Of a stretch of DNA of 56,321 nucleotides, positions 32,805 to 41,382 are shown piece by piece. A model generated the notes under the pieces. That model did no database searches and was not told where the DNA came from. It worked only from the letters and a program-made list of their open reading frames with translations. The DNA is from Verrucomicrobiota bacterium (GTDB lineage Bacteria > Verrucomicrobiota > Verrucomicrobiia > Limisphaerales > SIBE01), in assembly GCA_016871515.1 (NCBI GenBank), contig VHDE01000027.1, positions 1-56,321 of the forward strand, given 5' to 3'. Position 1 is the stretch's first letter; each line of letters opens with the position of its first letter. Both the position numbers and the translations under genes were made by a program.

Positions 32805-33035
32805 GAGCGCAGCGCTCACGCTGCAGAACGTGGAACTGCCGGACGGCTCGAAAGCAGCAATCCTCATTTTGCGACGATCGGAGCGCGGATGCCCACATCC
32901 GCGAATTGGCTGTAACGTTAAAAACGAATAACGCCGGCGCACGCGGATGCGGGCATCCGCGCTCCGATCGCTAGCTCGAAATCGCCGGAACGTTTTCGAA
33001 TCCGCGAACGTTTCTGCAGCGTGAACGCTGCGCTC
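32805..33035. repeat. Doubly nested palindromic element
   Basis: Outer arms: GAGCGCAGCGCTCACGCTGC...AGAACG (32805-32830) and its near-exact reverse complement (33009-33035). Inner arms: GATCGGAGCGCGGATGCCCA...CATCCGCG (32876-32903) and near-exact reverse complement (32942-32969). Both arm cores (GCAGCG-CTCA-CGCTGC; GCGGATG-CCCA-CATCCGC) are themselves hairpins. The 390-bp gap holds no gene. The architecture is the same as 5164-5477 but with entirely different arm sequences. Confidence 0.88.
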
Positions 33036-33148
33036 CTCTGACTGACGGTATTAATTGCACCGCCCGTTGCCGATTAAGTTGCTCTCAAACATTCGCCACT
33101 TTGTTTTCATGATCACGAGGAATGAATCGAGCCGCCTTTTGAATTAGC

Positions 33149-34843
33149 TCATTCCCGCAACCTGAAGAAGCAAGAAGGCGTTCCAGATCCGATGTTGTTC
33201 GTCAAGCTGGCTGCTCCGTTGGTGAGAACTATGCTGGCCAGCGCCGACCATTGATTCAAGTTGAACGATCGGTCAATAAAAACAGTTGCGCCAACCGGGC
33301 CACGAAAATCCAACGCGATTGTCGCAGCCGCGATTCGGCGCGGCTGCCCAATAAATTGAATTGGCGTTGGCGCCGGGTAAGCCGAGAGCTGGAGATCGAA
33401 GCTTAGATCGCCTTCACTAAGTGAGCGGCGATGGACTTCCACAGCCACCGTGTTGGTTCCCGTCCGCAGCAAATTTGTCACTGCAAATGTTTGCCAAAGG
33501 TTTTCCAGCGCGCCACCCGAACTCAGCGCAACATCGTTGAATCGCGCATTCGGCGCCAGGTTACGGCGCAGCACTTCAGTCCCGTTGAGGTAAACAGCGA
33601 TGGCGTCATCATAGACAAGGCCCATGGTTAACGGTCCGAACGCCGCCGCATTTTCGACTTTGAGTTGTTTGCGGAAATAGACGGTTGGATGTTTCGCGTC
33701 GCGATCGGAACCGAAACTGATCGTCGTTTGTTGATCGTCATCGCCATAACCCAACTGCGCGCGGCCCAGCGGCCAAGCGGCGTCCGAAAAGCCCGACCCT
33801 CGCCAAGCGGTTCCTTGGTCGCTGCCCTTATCCAAATAATTCCAGCTCGAGCCGGTCGAGATTAACACTTGCGCCAGCGCTGATGGCGGATCGTTCGTTC
33901 TGGCGAAGAAATAAATGAATGGGTTGGCGCCCTCGCTAATTGTGTAGTAACCCAACCCTTGGCCATCGAAGGTCACGCCTTCTCCATTGGGTTCCATCGG
34001 CATGCCAATGACTGGCACATCTGCCGGTTCTGACATTAAGGCTTGCGCAATGGTCTGTCCCGGATTGCGCCGCCAAACGCGAGCGAAGTTTTCCTGGCGC
34101 AGAATGATTTCACGGCCGTCCGCCGAGATATCGCCGCTCGATACCTGATGAAAGTTTAGTTCGAGTTCGAAGACGAGCGTGACGGTTGCGCCATCGAATA
34201 GTTGCGCGCGACTCGCCCGGTAAATGCGCGTGAAATTGAATTGCTTCGTGGCGATGTAAACGTCGCCCGTCCACGGATCGACCATTAACGTTTCTGCATC
34301 ATATTTGCCATCCGGGTAAGTGAACGTAAATCGCTCCACGATTGGAAAATCTTCCGCCAGCGGGTTGACAGCGAGGTACTCGTAGACGGCCGGCTCCGCA
34401 GCGCGGTAAACGCGGATGTTGCTTCGCGTGGCTGGATTATCACCGATGTCGCCGCAGTAAAGGTACTGCAGTTCCGGCACGGGGCCCGGCCCAATGGCGA
34501 TGTCCTCCATATCGGCCACTTCCTTGCCTAAGTTGTATGTCGCGAAAAGCTGGCCGTCTGTCCCAACGGCGTAGATCTCGTCGCGAGCGCGATCGTTATG
34601 AATCCAGATTACCCCCGGATTATTGCGGCTGGAGACGAGGCCGGAGATTTCGGCGAGCGTTCTCTCGGTGACTTGGCCTACCGCGATGCCGTCGGCGAAT
34701 CCGCCCAACTGCGCGTTCGCGGCGAAGGAATACGAAAAACCGAGAACGGCGGCCAACCATCGAAGCTCGATATAACGGACGAAAACGCCCCGCGCGTTGA
34801 CACGCCGAGCTGCAGGAACATCGGTTTTTGAATTAAATGACAC
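33149..34843 (-). CDS. Large secreted protein, beta-propeller-like plus jelly-roll region
   Basis: A 564-residue protein. Residues about 25-45 (WLAAVLGFSYSFAANA) look like an uncleaved or late signal segment. Residues 55-320 have repeated blade-like patterns (ISGLVSSRNNPGVIWIHNDR, DMEDIAIGPGP, YDAETLMVDPWTGDVYIATK) suggesting a beta-propeller. Residues about 330-480 resemble a galactose-binding-like jelly roll (YFRKQLKV, AVYLNGTEVLRRNL, FAVTNLLRTGTNTVAVEVH). The protein ends in PSCFFRLRE, a C-terminal pattern common on exported Verrucomicrobiota proteins. Enzymatic activity is not evident. Start codon uncertain. Confidence 0.75.
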   Translation of the reverse strand: MSFNSKTDVPAARRVNARGVFVRYIELRWLAAVLGFSYSFAANAQLGGFADGIAVGQVTERTLAEISGLVSSRNNPGVIWIHNDRARDEIYAVGTDGQLFATYNLGKEVADMEDIAIGPGPVPELQYLYCGDIGDNPATRSNIRVYRAAEPAVYEYLAVNPLAEDFPIVERFTFTYPDGKYDAETLMVDPWTGDVYIATKQFNFTRIYRASRAQLFDGATVTLVFELELNFHQVSSGDISADGREIILRQENFARVWRRNPGQTIAQALMSEPADVPVIGMPMEPNGEGVTFDGQGLGYYTISEGANPFIYFFARTNDPPSALAQVLISTGSSWNYLDKGSDQGTAWRGSGFSDAAWPLGRAQLGYGDDDQQTTISFGSDRDAKHPTVYFRKQLKVENAAAFGPLTMGLVYDDAIAVYLNGTEVLRRNLAPNARFNDVALSSGGALENLWQTFAVTNLLRTGTNTVAVEVHRRSLSEGDLSFDLQLSAYPAPTPIQFIGQPRRIAAATIALDFRGPVGATVFIDRSFNLNQWSALASIVLTNGAASLTNNIGSGTPSCFFRLRE

Positions 34844-35176
34844 GCGAGAATCGAATCAACGCACCGCACAAATTACGGATGGAACATTGATAGTCAACAG
34901 AGGAAGCATGGATGCAGGCACGACCGGCGCCGCGGGCCCATTCACAAGTCGTCGATTAGGAACGCGGATGCCTTTCTCGTACCGCAGACTTTCAGTCTGC
35001 GGTACGCCATGCACGTCACGTCTTGGGCACCCGCGCTCCGATATTTCGCAATTTCAGCCAACAATTGGCGGATGCACCGAAAGCCACAATCCTCTCAACT
35101 GTTTCCTTGTAAGAGAAGGGCCAGGCTGCAAAGGTGCCTCTAGCAATTGGATCGTCGGAAGCGTGTGGGAAGCGGA
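34844..35176. other. Intergenic region with a perfect long palindrome
   Basis: About 330 bp before the interrupted prepilin gene. At 34978-35006, CGTACCGCAGACT-TTC-AGTCTGCGGTACG is a perfect 13-bp stem with TTC loop, flanked by half arms GAACGCGGATGCC (about 34960) and GGGCACCCGCGCTCCG (about 35026). This looks like a GCAGACT hairpin lodged in a GCGGATG-family element. No gene is evident; frames here are short and unlike any family I know. Confidence 0.6.
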
Positions 35177-35932
35177 ATGATGACGATGTTACATCGAAGA
35201 TAGAGGAAAGGGTCTCGGGAAACCACCCCGCGCCACGGATTCACGCTCATCGAGTTGCTCGTTGTCATTGCGGTCATCGCTATTTTGGCAGCGATGCTTC
35301 TGCCGGCACTTTCGAAAGCCAAATCAAAGGCGGTCTCCATCAAATGTCAAAGCAACCTCAAGCAGTACGGCTTGGCGTTGAATATGTACGTAAATGATTT
35401 TGAGCGGTATCCGTCAGGCGGAGGCCCGAATACCAACGATTGGTGGCCCATCCTGCTTCGAGGTTATTATTTTGCAATAACGACACGCTGGTCACCGGAA
35501 ATCGAGAATTGTCCTGCGAACAAAGCGCCTGCTGCAGGGTACGGGTATAATAGCCATGGCGTAGGCTTGAATCTGTGTCTAGGGATCAATGCCGCGCACA
35601 CTGTGTCGGCATCGGCCGTGCGCGTTCCCTCAGAAATGATTGCACTAGGAGATGGCTTCAAGGAACGTGAAAGTGAAGTGCACGTCGATGGGGATATTTA
35701 CTTTGGGATTAACTTCACAAAGTCCGGCTTGTGGAAGCGCGAGCCATACGCGACCCACTCCACGAACTGGCCGCGCCAACGGCACAACTCCAGAGCCAAC
35801 GTCGTCTTCTGCGATGGCCACATTGAGTCATGGAAGATCGAGAAACTTTTCCTCGACCGCGGCGGCGCCATCCTACGGAAATGGAATAGCGACAACGAGC
35901 CGCACGCGGAACTACTGCTGAAGCCGCGCTGA
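35177..35932 (+). pseudogene. Prepilin-type (H-x9-DG) protein interrupted by an amber codon
   Basis: From ATG 35177 the frame reads MMTMLHRR, then TAG (35201-35203), then [20 protein letters not shown] and on without break to TGA 35930-35932. The prepilin leader (basic stretch, RHG|FTLIE, 20-residue hydrophobic helix ending LLPALSKAK) starts after the TAG, and no ATG, GTG or TTG lies between the TAG and the cleavage site. A start at TTG 35255 would cut inside the leader. The mature part is a type II secretion/pilin-like protein with the late [12 protein letters not shown] motif. A single base change (for example CAG to TAG) would explain this; it could also be a sequencing error or real suppression. 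Confidence 0.8.
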
Positions 35933-36351
35933 AAATCAACTTAAGGCAGGTAGGCGGGCGGACGCGTGATTGCCCCTCTCCTCGTCTTCCCGTCTTCTCG
36001 CTTTCATCAGTCGCGAGAACAGGCGAGACGCGCTGTCCTACTTACCTACTGTTTCGGCATTGCCGCCATTCGCCGCTGCATCTCTTCCGGCGAGACATCT
36101 TCGATGTGCGTCCCAAGCGTCCACGATGGCTTCTATAACAATTGGTGGCGCTACATTGTGGACTACGACAATGCCGTCAGAGATCTCCCACCTCCAGAAG
36201 GACGTCTCCACAAACACGCGAAGGCGATGTACTAACGCCGTGGATAGCTTTCCAGAACGACAGTTTCTGCGACTTTGCCGCAAACTTCCAAACTCCTGGG
36301 GGCGTCTCGCCTGTCACAAAGCAAAGCACCGAAGCGCATCGCCTCGGGCAT
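35933..36351. other. Intergenic region with a possible gene remnant
   Basis: About 420 bp. On the minus strand, 36046-36120 reads KPSWTLGTHIEDVSPEEMQR followed by RMAAMPKQ and a stop. This coherent acidic tail looks like the C-terminal end of a lost protein, preceded in frame by a stop. A single palindrome arm (GAACAGGCGAGACGCGCTGT, about 36016-36040) of the GACAGG-type family lies just beside it. No intact gene is visible. Confidence 0.4.
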
Positions 36352-38001
36352 TCAGCGGCGGCGCAGATTTAGTTGCCGCGCAGATTTTCCGCCGAACTCA
36401 GCGAGCATGACAGCAAGTGCATCCACGGCATCGCGGCCTGAATTCGCGGGACCAGCATAATTATTGAGCATAATCGAAAAGGCCAATTGCTCTCCTGTCG
36501 CAGAATTTGCATAGCCGGAGAGTGTATCGACGTAACGGAGGCGTCCTGTCTTGGCGCGCAGTTGTCCGGCGGCTTTTGTCTCCTTCATACGGTTGCGCAA
36601 CGTGCCATCCACGCTCGCAATCGGCAAGGAATCGCGAAAGACATCGGCATATTTGTGACGGTGCATGAACTTGAGCAATTGAACTGTTGCGTTCGGCGTC
36701 AGAAGCCCGGCGCGTGATAACCCAGAACCTTCCTCCAACAGGACCTCGCCATCATTGATTCCAGCCTCCTTCAGAAACTTTTTCAATTCCATCAGCCCCA
36801 GATCCTCCGTTGTCACGCCAGTTTGAAGGTCATGGGCCGAAGGTGGCGCGCCGCCGCTGGCTGAGTCGGAGGCCTTGTCACGCGGGTTAGTGAAGGCGCC
36901 GATGGCCCCTGTGTGCAAAAGCAGCAACTGAGCGTAGAGGTTTTGCGACGGTTTCATCATTTTGGCGAGGACTTCCCTAAGCGGACGTGTTTCAAAGTCG
37001 GCTAGCAGTTCAGGCTTCGAGGCATCCGCTGGCTCTTTGCCGCGCTCGATCCAATCGAGCGTACGCAGACGGCCCGAGACCTTGATCCCTTTCTTCGCGA
37101 GCGCATCCTTGAGCAGCGTTACGAATAGCTCTGATGGTCGATGCACCGCAACCGCATCAATGTGATTGGAGCTTCCAAGAGGTAATGTGCCCGAAACGAA
37201 GACAGTATTCTGTGCCAACGGCCGATAAAGTTCGACCGATCGTTTTCCGGCTTTGGATTCCGTTTTAGTCTGATTTACGAAATTAAGGAACGCGGTCGCC
37301 GGGCTGACTGCAATTTCGCAAGGATCGCCAAGCTTTGTTCCCGGGCGGACTGTGAGATCGAGAACGTTGTCTTCTACCGTAAGTGCCGAAACACCGGCGC
37401 CGTAATAGTACTGGAGATCATCCCAAGTCCAGCCCGCGCCAAATGGCGCGCCTCGGAAAAAGCTTTCATCGCCGACAAGATCACCATCGATGCGTTTAAC
37501 ACCTTTATTCAATAGCGCATTAACAATGGGATCGAGCGACCTCTCATAGTTGCCGTCATTGAATCGCGCGGCGAAACAAGGATCGCCGCGGCCATAGACG
37601 ATCAAGTTACCCTTCAGTGTTCCTTCGCCATCAGGTCGAGAGGTTGCGTAAAGCGAAGTCTTAAACCGATAACTTGGCCCCAACCGATCGAGCGCCAAAG
37701 CCCCGGAATACAGTTTTGCGTTTGAAGCAGGTTTCAGGAGCTTGTCGGCGTTGTGCTCAAATAAGGTTTTTCCGGTATCGAGTGAAATCACTTTGACGCC
37801 CCAGATCGCTTGGGAAAAACGCGGTTGCGCAATGTGGGACTTTAACCGGGCCTGAAAGTTTTGGAGCGTATCGACGGCTTCGGTGGACTTCGGTGGGGAA
37901 GCCGAATAGAGACAGACGGAGCTGAAGAGCAGGACGACTGACAACTGCCACCCAAGCCGTTGCGATATCCGGCCAAAGCTGTAACGGAATGGAACGATCA
38001 T
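36352..38001 (-). CDS. dacB: D-alanyl-D-alanine carboxypeptidase/endopeptidase, PBP4 (DacB) type
   Basis: A 549-residue penicillin-binding protein with an N-terminal hydrophobic segment (about 15-33), acting in the periplasm on peptidoglycan cross-links. Active-site triad motifs: SxxK as PASNAKLYSGALAL (Ser93/Lys96), SxN in MMKPSQNLYAQLLL and KTG in LRAKTGRLRYVD. The domain inserted between SxxK and SxN (DLVGDESFFRG, YYYGAGVSALTVEDNVL) is typical of PBP4. It lies on the strand opposite to the neighbouring rod-shape operon, with a thematic link to cell-wall growth. Confidence 0.93.
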   Translation of the reverse strand: MIVPFRYSFGRISQRLGWQLSVVLLFSSVCLYSASPPKSTEAVDTLQNFQARLKSHIAQPRFSQAIWGVKVISLDTGKTLFEHNADKLLKPASNAKLYSGALALDRLGPSYRFKTSLYATSRPDGEGTLKGNLIVYGRGDPCFAARFNDGNYERSLDPIVNALLNKGVKRIDGDLVGDESFFRGAPFGAGWTWDDLQYYYGAGVSALTVEDNVLDLTVRPGTKLGDPCEIAVSPATAFLNFVNQTKTESKAGKRSVELYRPLAQNTVFVSGTLPLGSSNHIDAVAVHRPSELFVTLLKDALAKKGIKVSGRLRTLDWIERGKEPADASKPELLADFETRPLREVLAKMMKPSQNLYAQLLLLHTGAIGAFTNPRDKASDSASGGAPPSAHDLQTGVTTEDLGLMELKKFLKEAGINDGEVLLEEGSGLSRAGLLTPNATVQLLKFMHRHKYADVFRDSLPIASVDGTLRNRMKETKAAGQLRAKTGRLRYVDTLSGYANSATGEQLAFSIMLNNYAGPANSGRDAVDALAVMLAEFGGKSARQLNLRRR

Positions 38002-38234
38002 GCGTGCTATTTAAGACCTTTCGACGCAAGAGGCAAAACAATCGGCCTAAAATTTGCCGGTCCGGAATGAAGAAGAGCAAATGATGCCCGAACCCCCCTT
38101 GAACGACGGGCCCGCCACGTCTGTCAACTAATGAAAGCCATAGGGCGCGGCTTTTCTCCGCAATAGCGGATTGCCGATACGAAGGTTAGCATTTTGTTCG
38201 GAACATTCCGTTTTCAGTTCTTTACGCTTGCGGC

Positions 38235-38712
38235 ATGAGTAAACCCAAATGCCGCGACATTTCTGCTGAAGCACAACACGTTTTAGACCATGGCCATAAC
38301 GGATCTGGCCGCGCATGCCGAAACTCTCAGCCCGGCTCAACTGCGCGCCTTGAAGTTCGGCGCCGATCCTCAGACCCGAGAGATTGGATATCCGAAAAAG
38401 ACGGTGTTTAGAATGGTGTTGCACCAGATTGACGACGAGCTGTTGGAACAAGTGCTCTTGGGCTGGCAGAGCCAAGTGCTGGGACCGTGGCAGGATCAGA
38501 TCGTCATCGTCGACGGCAAGAAAGTGCGTCATGCCGGAGTAGAGATCGTCAATGCGGCCGATTCCCAGGGTCGATTTCTGGGGAGCATGGTGACGGCCCG
38601 CAAAAGCAACGAGATCCCGGCCTTTCAAAGCCGGTTCAAATCCGCTCATGGCGGACGCGAACGACTCCATGCGCTCATTCACGCCAAATTGCCGAGCGTG
38701 CTCGACTTATGA
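38235..38712 (+). mobile_element. Degraded ISAs1-family transposase fragment
   Basis: One frame gives MSKPKCRDISAEAQHVL; another (38290-38712) gives SPAQLRALKFGADPQT, then the strong ISAs1 core QIVIVDGKKVRHAGVEIVNA, DSQGRFLGSMVTARKSNEIP. The VDGK Asp and the SNEIPA motif are the hallmarks of this DDE transposase family. The rest is missing and the frame ends early at VLDL, so it is dead. No clear terminal repeats were found. It sits between dacB and mreB, only about 100 bp before the mreB start. Confidence 0.75.
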
Positions 38713-38760
38713 AACAGAAAAGACGCGTCCTAAGCCTTCGCGGGCAAAACCTAATAGGTC

Positions 38761-38790
38761 TTGACCTTACCCGTAGCGGCTAACTAATGT
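38761..38790 (+). promoter_or_regulatory. Likely sigma-70 promoter of the mre operon
   Basis: TTGACC (38761-38766), 18-bp spacer, TAATGT (38785-38790), 24 bp before the mreB ATG. The -35 matches 5/6 and the -10 4/6 bases. AGGCA (about 38803) is a plausible ribosome-binding site. It lies just after the ISAs1 remnant, so this promoter region may derive from or have been reshaped by the insertion. Confidence 0.5.
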
Positions 38791-38814
38791 CTATGATGTG
38801 TTTAGGCACATTTC

Positions 38815-39843
38815 ATGTTAGCGCAACTTAAAGGCTTGTTTTCCAACGACATTGGGATTGATCTTGGAACAGCAAATTCCCTCGTTTACGTTCGTGATCG
38901 AGGCATCGTGTTGCGTGAACCCTCCGTAGTAGCCATCCAAGCCGGCACAACCAACGTCCTGGCTGTGGGCGAAGAAGCCAAGCGCATGCTTGGTCGTACC
39001 CCCGGTAATATCGTTGCGATTCGCCCCATGAAAGATGGGGTCATCGCCGATTTCGAGATTACCGAGGCGATGCTGCGGCACTTCATTCAGAAGGTTCACC
39101 ATCGCAAACTCATTAACCCTAGGGTAGTTGTAGCTGTTCCATCCGGAATCACCGAGGTCGAGAAACGGGCTGTCAAAGATTCAGCAACGCATGCTGGCGC
39201 GCGCGAGGTTTACCTGATCGAACAACCCATGGCTTCGGCCATTGGCGTCGGCTTGCCGGTTCATGAACCGGCGGGCAACATGATTGTGGATATTGGTGGC
39301 GGCACTTGTGAGATTGCGATCATTTCCCTAGCGGGAATTGTTTTTAGCCGCAGTCTCCGCGTGGGCGGAGACGAGTTCGACGAGACCATCGTCGCGCACA
39401 TGAAACGGGCCTATAACTTAATGATTGGCGAACGCACCGCGGAAGAAATCAAAATCCGCATTGGTTCAGCATTTCCACTGGAGCAAGAGCTTTCGATGGA
39501 AGTCAAGGGACGCGACCTGAGCGCAGGTCTTCCCAAGACTCTAACTGTCCGCTCCGAAGAAATCCGAGAAGCATTGAAAGAACCGCTGACCAGTATTTTG
39601 GAATCGGTTCGCATAACCCTGGAACGCTGCCCGCCCGAATTGTCCGCCGATTTGGTGGACCGCGGGATTGTCATTGCCGGCGGAGGCGCGTTATTGCGCG
39701 GCATTGACCGATTGGTAGCCGAAGAAACAGGATTACCGGTTCATATTGCCGATGACCCGCTCACTGCGGTGGCGGAAGGAACTGGCCGGGTATTGCAAGA
39801 GCTCCAATTTTTGAAACGAGTCGCTTCTTCCAGCAGGACTTAG
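38815..39843 (+). CDS. mreB: Rod-shape-determining protein MreB
   Basis: A 342-residue, actin-fold filament protein that organises elongasome movement. Phosphate-1 loop [20 protein letters not shown], connecting segment [17 protein letters not shown], phosphate-2 [17 protein letters not shown] and adenosine region [15 protein letters not shown]. Family-typical length with no insertions. First gene of mreB-mreC-mreD-mrdA-rodA on the plus strand. Confidence 0.97.
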   Translation: MLAQLKGLFSNDIGIDLGTANSLVYVRDRGIVLREPSVVAIQAGTTNVLAVGEEAKRMLGRTPGNIVAIRPMKDGVIADFEITEAMLRHFIQKVHHRKLINPRVVVAVPSGITEVEKRAVKDSATHAGAREVYLIEQPMASAIGVGLPVHEPAGNMIVDIGGGTCEIAIISLAGIVFSRSLRVGGDEFDETIVAHMKRAYNLMIGERTAEEIKIRIGSAFPLEQELSMEVKGRDLSAGLPKTLTVRSEEIREALKEPLTSILESVRITLERCPPELSADLVDRGIVIAGGGALLRGIDRLVAEETGLPVHIADDPLTAVAEGTGRVLQELQFLKRVASSSRT

Positions 39844-39879
39844 CAGATGCGTTCGCCCGAGAAATGATCGGGTGAAAGA

Positions 39880-40695
39880 ATGTTAAAACGGCCGCACTTT
39901 ATTGCGCTTAGCATCGTTTTGTTATTGGTGCTGGTGCTCCTGAGTCTTCCAACTCAGACGGCGACGCAGCTTAAACTGGCGCTCAGCAGCTTGTTCCTTC
40001 CTCTGTTTGGTCTCGCCGGTTCCTACCAAACCCTCACCGAGCAGGCGGGCAATACCATCGTTCCGCGGCGGGCCCTGCTGACCGAAATCGAACAACTGAA
40101 GCGTGACAATGAGCGATTGCGGTTGGACGCGATGCAAAGCGCGCAGGTTTGGAATGAGAATGCACAATTGCGCCAAGCTTTGGGATGGCAGCAACAGGCC
40201 GCTTGGAAGCTCAAAGCCGCGCGCGTTGTCTTACGCGAACCCGCCAACTGGTGGCGTGGCCTGCAGATCGACGTTGGCCAACGCGATGGCATCCATACGA
40301 ACCTGGCGGTCCTCACCCAGGAAGGGTTGGCCGGGAAAATCAGCCAAGTTGGGTATGCGCGGTCACAAGTGGTATTGCTGGGCGATCCGAATTGCCAAGT
40401 CTCTGTGCTCGTTGAAGATGGCGCCAACAAAGGTGTCGATGGCCTCATTGCGTCCAGTTCTTCCAGCGTTTTGGACCCCACGATTGTTGATCTGACTTTT
40501 ATCGAAAGTCAGAAAGGTGTTAAGGCCGGACTGAAGGTCACGACAAGCGGCCTGGGTGGAGTGTTCCCGCGAGGGATTCCCATCGGACAGGTGATTGATT
40601 TCACAAGTGTTAGCTATGGTCTCTTTTCTAAAGCGCGGGTGAAACTGGCGGCGGATCTAAGGCATCTCGAACACGTTTGGGTGATGCTTCCATGA
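39880..40695 (+). CDS. mreC: Rod-shape-determining protein MreC
   Basis: A 271-residue protein. One N-terminal transmembrane helix (about 7-25, FIALSIVLLLVLVLLSLP), then a periplasmic coiled coil (about 60-85, LLTEIEQLKRDNERLRLDAM), then the beta-barrel MreC domain: DVGQRDGIHTNLAVLTQEGL, SASQV-type GYARSQVVLLGDPNC and GLGGVFPRGIPIGQVI. It links MreB filaments to PBP2 in the periplasm. Its stop overlaps the mreD start by 4 bp (ATGA). Confidence 0.95.
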   Translation: MLKRPHFIALSIVLLLVLVLLSLPTQTATQLKLALSSLFLPLFGLAGSYQTLTEQAGNTIVPRRALLTEIEQLKRDNERLRLDAMQSAQVWNENAQLRQALGWQQQAAWKLKAARVVLREPANWWRGLQIDVGQRDGIHTNLAVLTQEGLAGKISQVGYARSQVVLLGDPNCQVSVLVEDGANKGVDGLIASSSSSVLDPTIVDLTFIESQKGVKAGLKVTTSGLGGVFPRGIPIGQVIDFTSVSYGLFSKARVKLAADLRHLEHVWVMLP

Positions 40696-41243
40696 ATTAC
40701 CTGAATCTCATCGCGGTAATCGTTGTGGCTTACCTGGCTGTTTTCGCCCAAGCGCGCCAAACACTCCTGCGGGACCTGTTCGGAGCCCAAGTCGATCTAT
40801 TGCCATCGTTGATGGTGTACTGTGCTTTGAATGCGGGATGGGGTGTTCTCGCCGGAATTGCGCTTTTGGGAGGACTTTGGTTCGACACATTGTCGGCTAA
40901 CCCGCTGGGGATAACAAGCCTGCCGTTGTTCACGGTCGCGTTCATAGTGCACTGGCATCAGGACTTGATCTTGCGGGAACAACGTTATGCTCAGTTTGTT
41001 CTTGGCTGCTTTGCCAGCGCGCTCGCGCCGTTTCTAACGGTTTTGCTGTTGTTTGGCGCCGGGGACAAACCGCTGATCGGTTGGGGTTCACTTTGGCAAT
41101 GGTTCGTTATGACCGTGATCGGCGGAGTGTTCTGTCCATTTTTCTTCTGGCTTTTCAACCGGCTCAACCGGGATTTCGCCTACCAACACTTGCCTGAATC
41201 CACTTTCCGTTCGGATCGTGAGGTAAAGCGCGGACGTTTTTAG
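40692..41243 (+). CDS. mreD: Rod-shape-determining protein MreD
   Basis: A 183-residue integral membrane protein with five to six hydrophobic segments (LIAVIVVAYLAVFAQ, DLLPSLMVYCALNAGWGVLA, LFTVAFIVHWHQD, FASALAPFLTVLLLFGAG). ATG 40692 overlaps the mreC stop, so coupling sets the start rather than the upstream GTG. Sequence conservation in MreD is low; the call rests on topology, length and position. It partners MreC in recruiting PBP2. Confidence 0.9.
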   Translation: MNYLNLIAVIVVAYLAVFAQARQTLLRDLFGAQVDLLPSLMVYCALNAGWGVLAGIALLGGLWFDTLSANPLGITSLPLFTVAFIVHWHQDLILREQRYAQFVLGCFASALAPFLTVLLLFGAGDKPLIGWGSLWQWFVMTVIGGVFCPFFFWLFNRLNRDFAYQHLPESTFRSDREVKRGRF

Positions 41244-41272
41244 CGATGAAGATTTTCGTAAACAGGACATTA

Positions 41273-41351
41273 GGAGCGCGGCGTTTACGCCGCTTCATCG
41301 TCCAATGGGGCGGGAACTGCGAAGACAGAAGCGGCGTAAACGCCGCGCTCC
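41273..41351. repeat. Palindromic element between mreD and mrdA (CGGCGTTTACGCCG type)
   Basis: Left arm GGAGCGCGGCGTTTACGCCG...CTT (41273-41295) and exact 23-bp reverse complement (41329-41351), 33 bp apart. The arm core CGGCGT-TT-ACGCCG is itself a hairpin. A second, partly degenerate copy is at 52504-52575. It lies in an otherwise tight operon. Confidence 0.9.
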
Positions 41352-41382
41352 GATTTCATGGCCGCCGTAATGGAAGAGGGTA

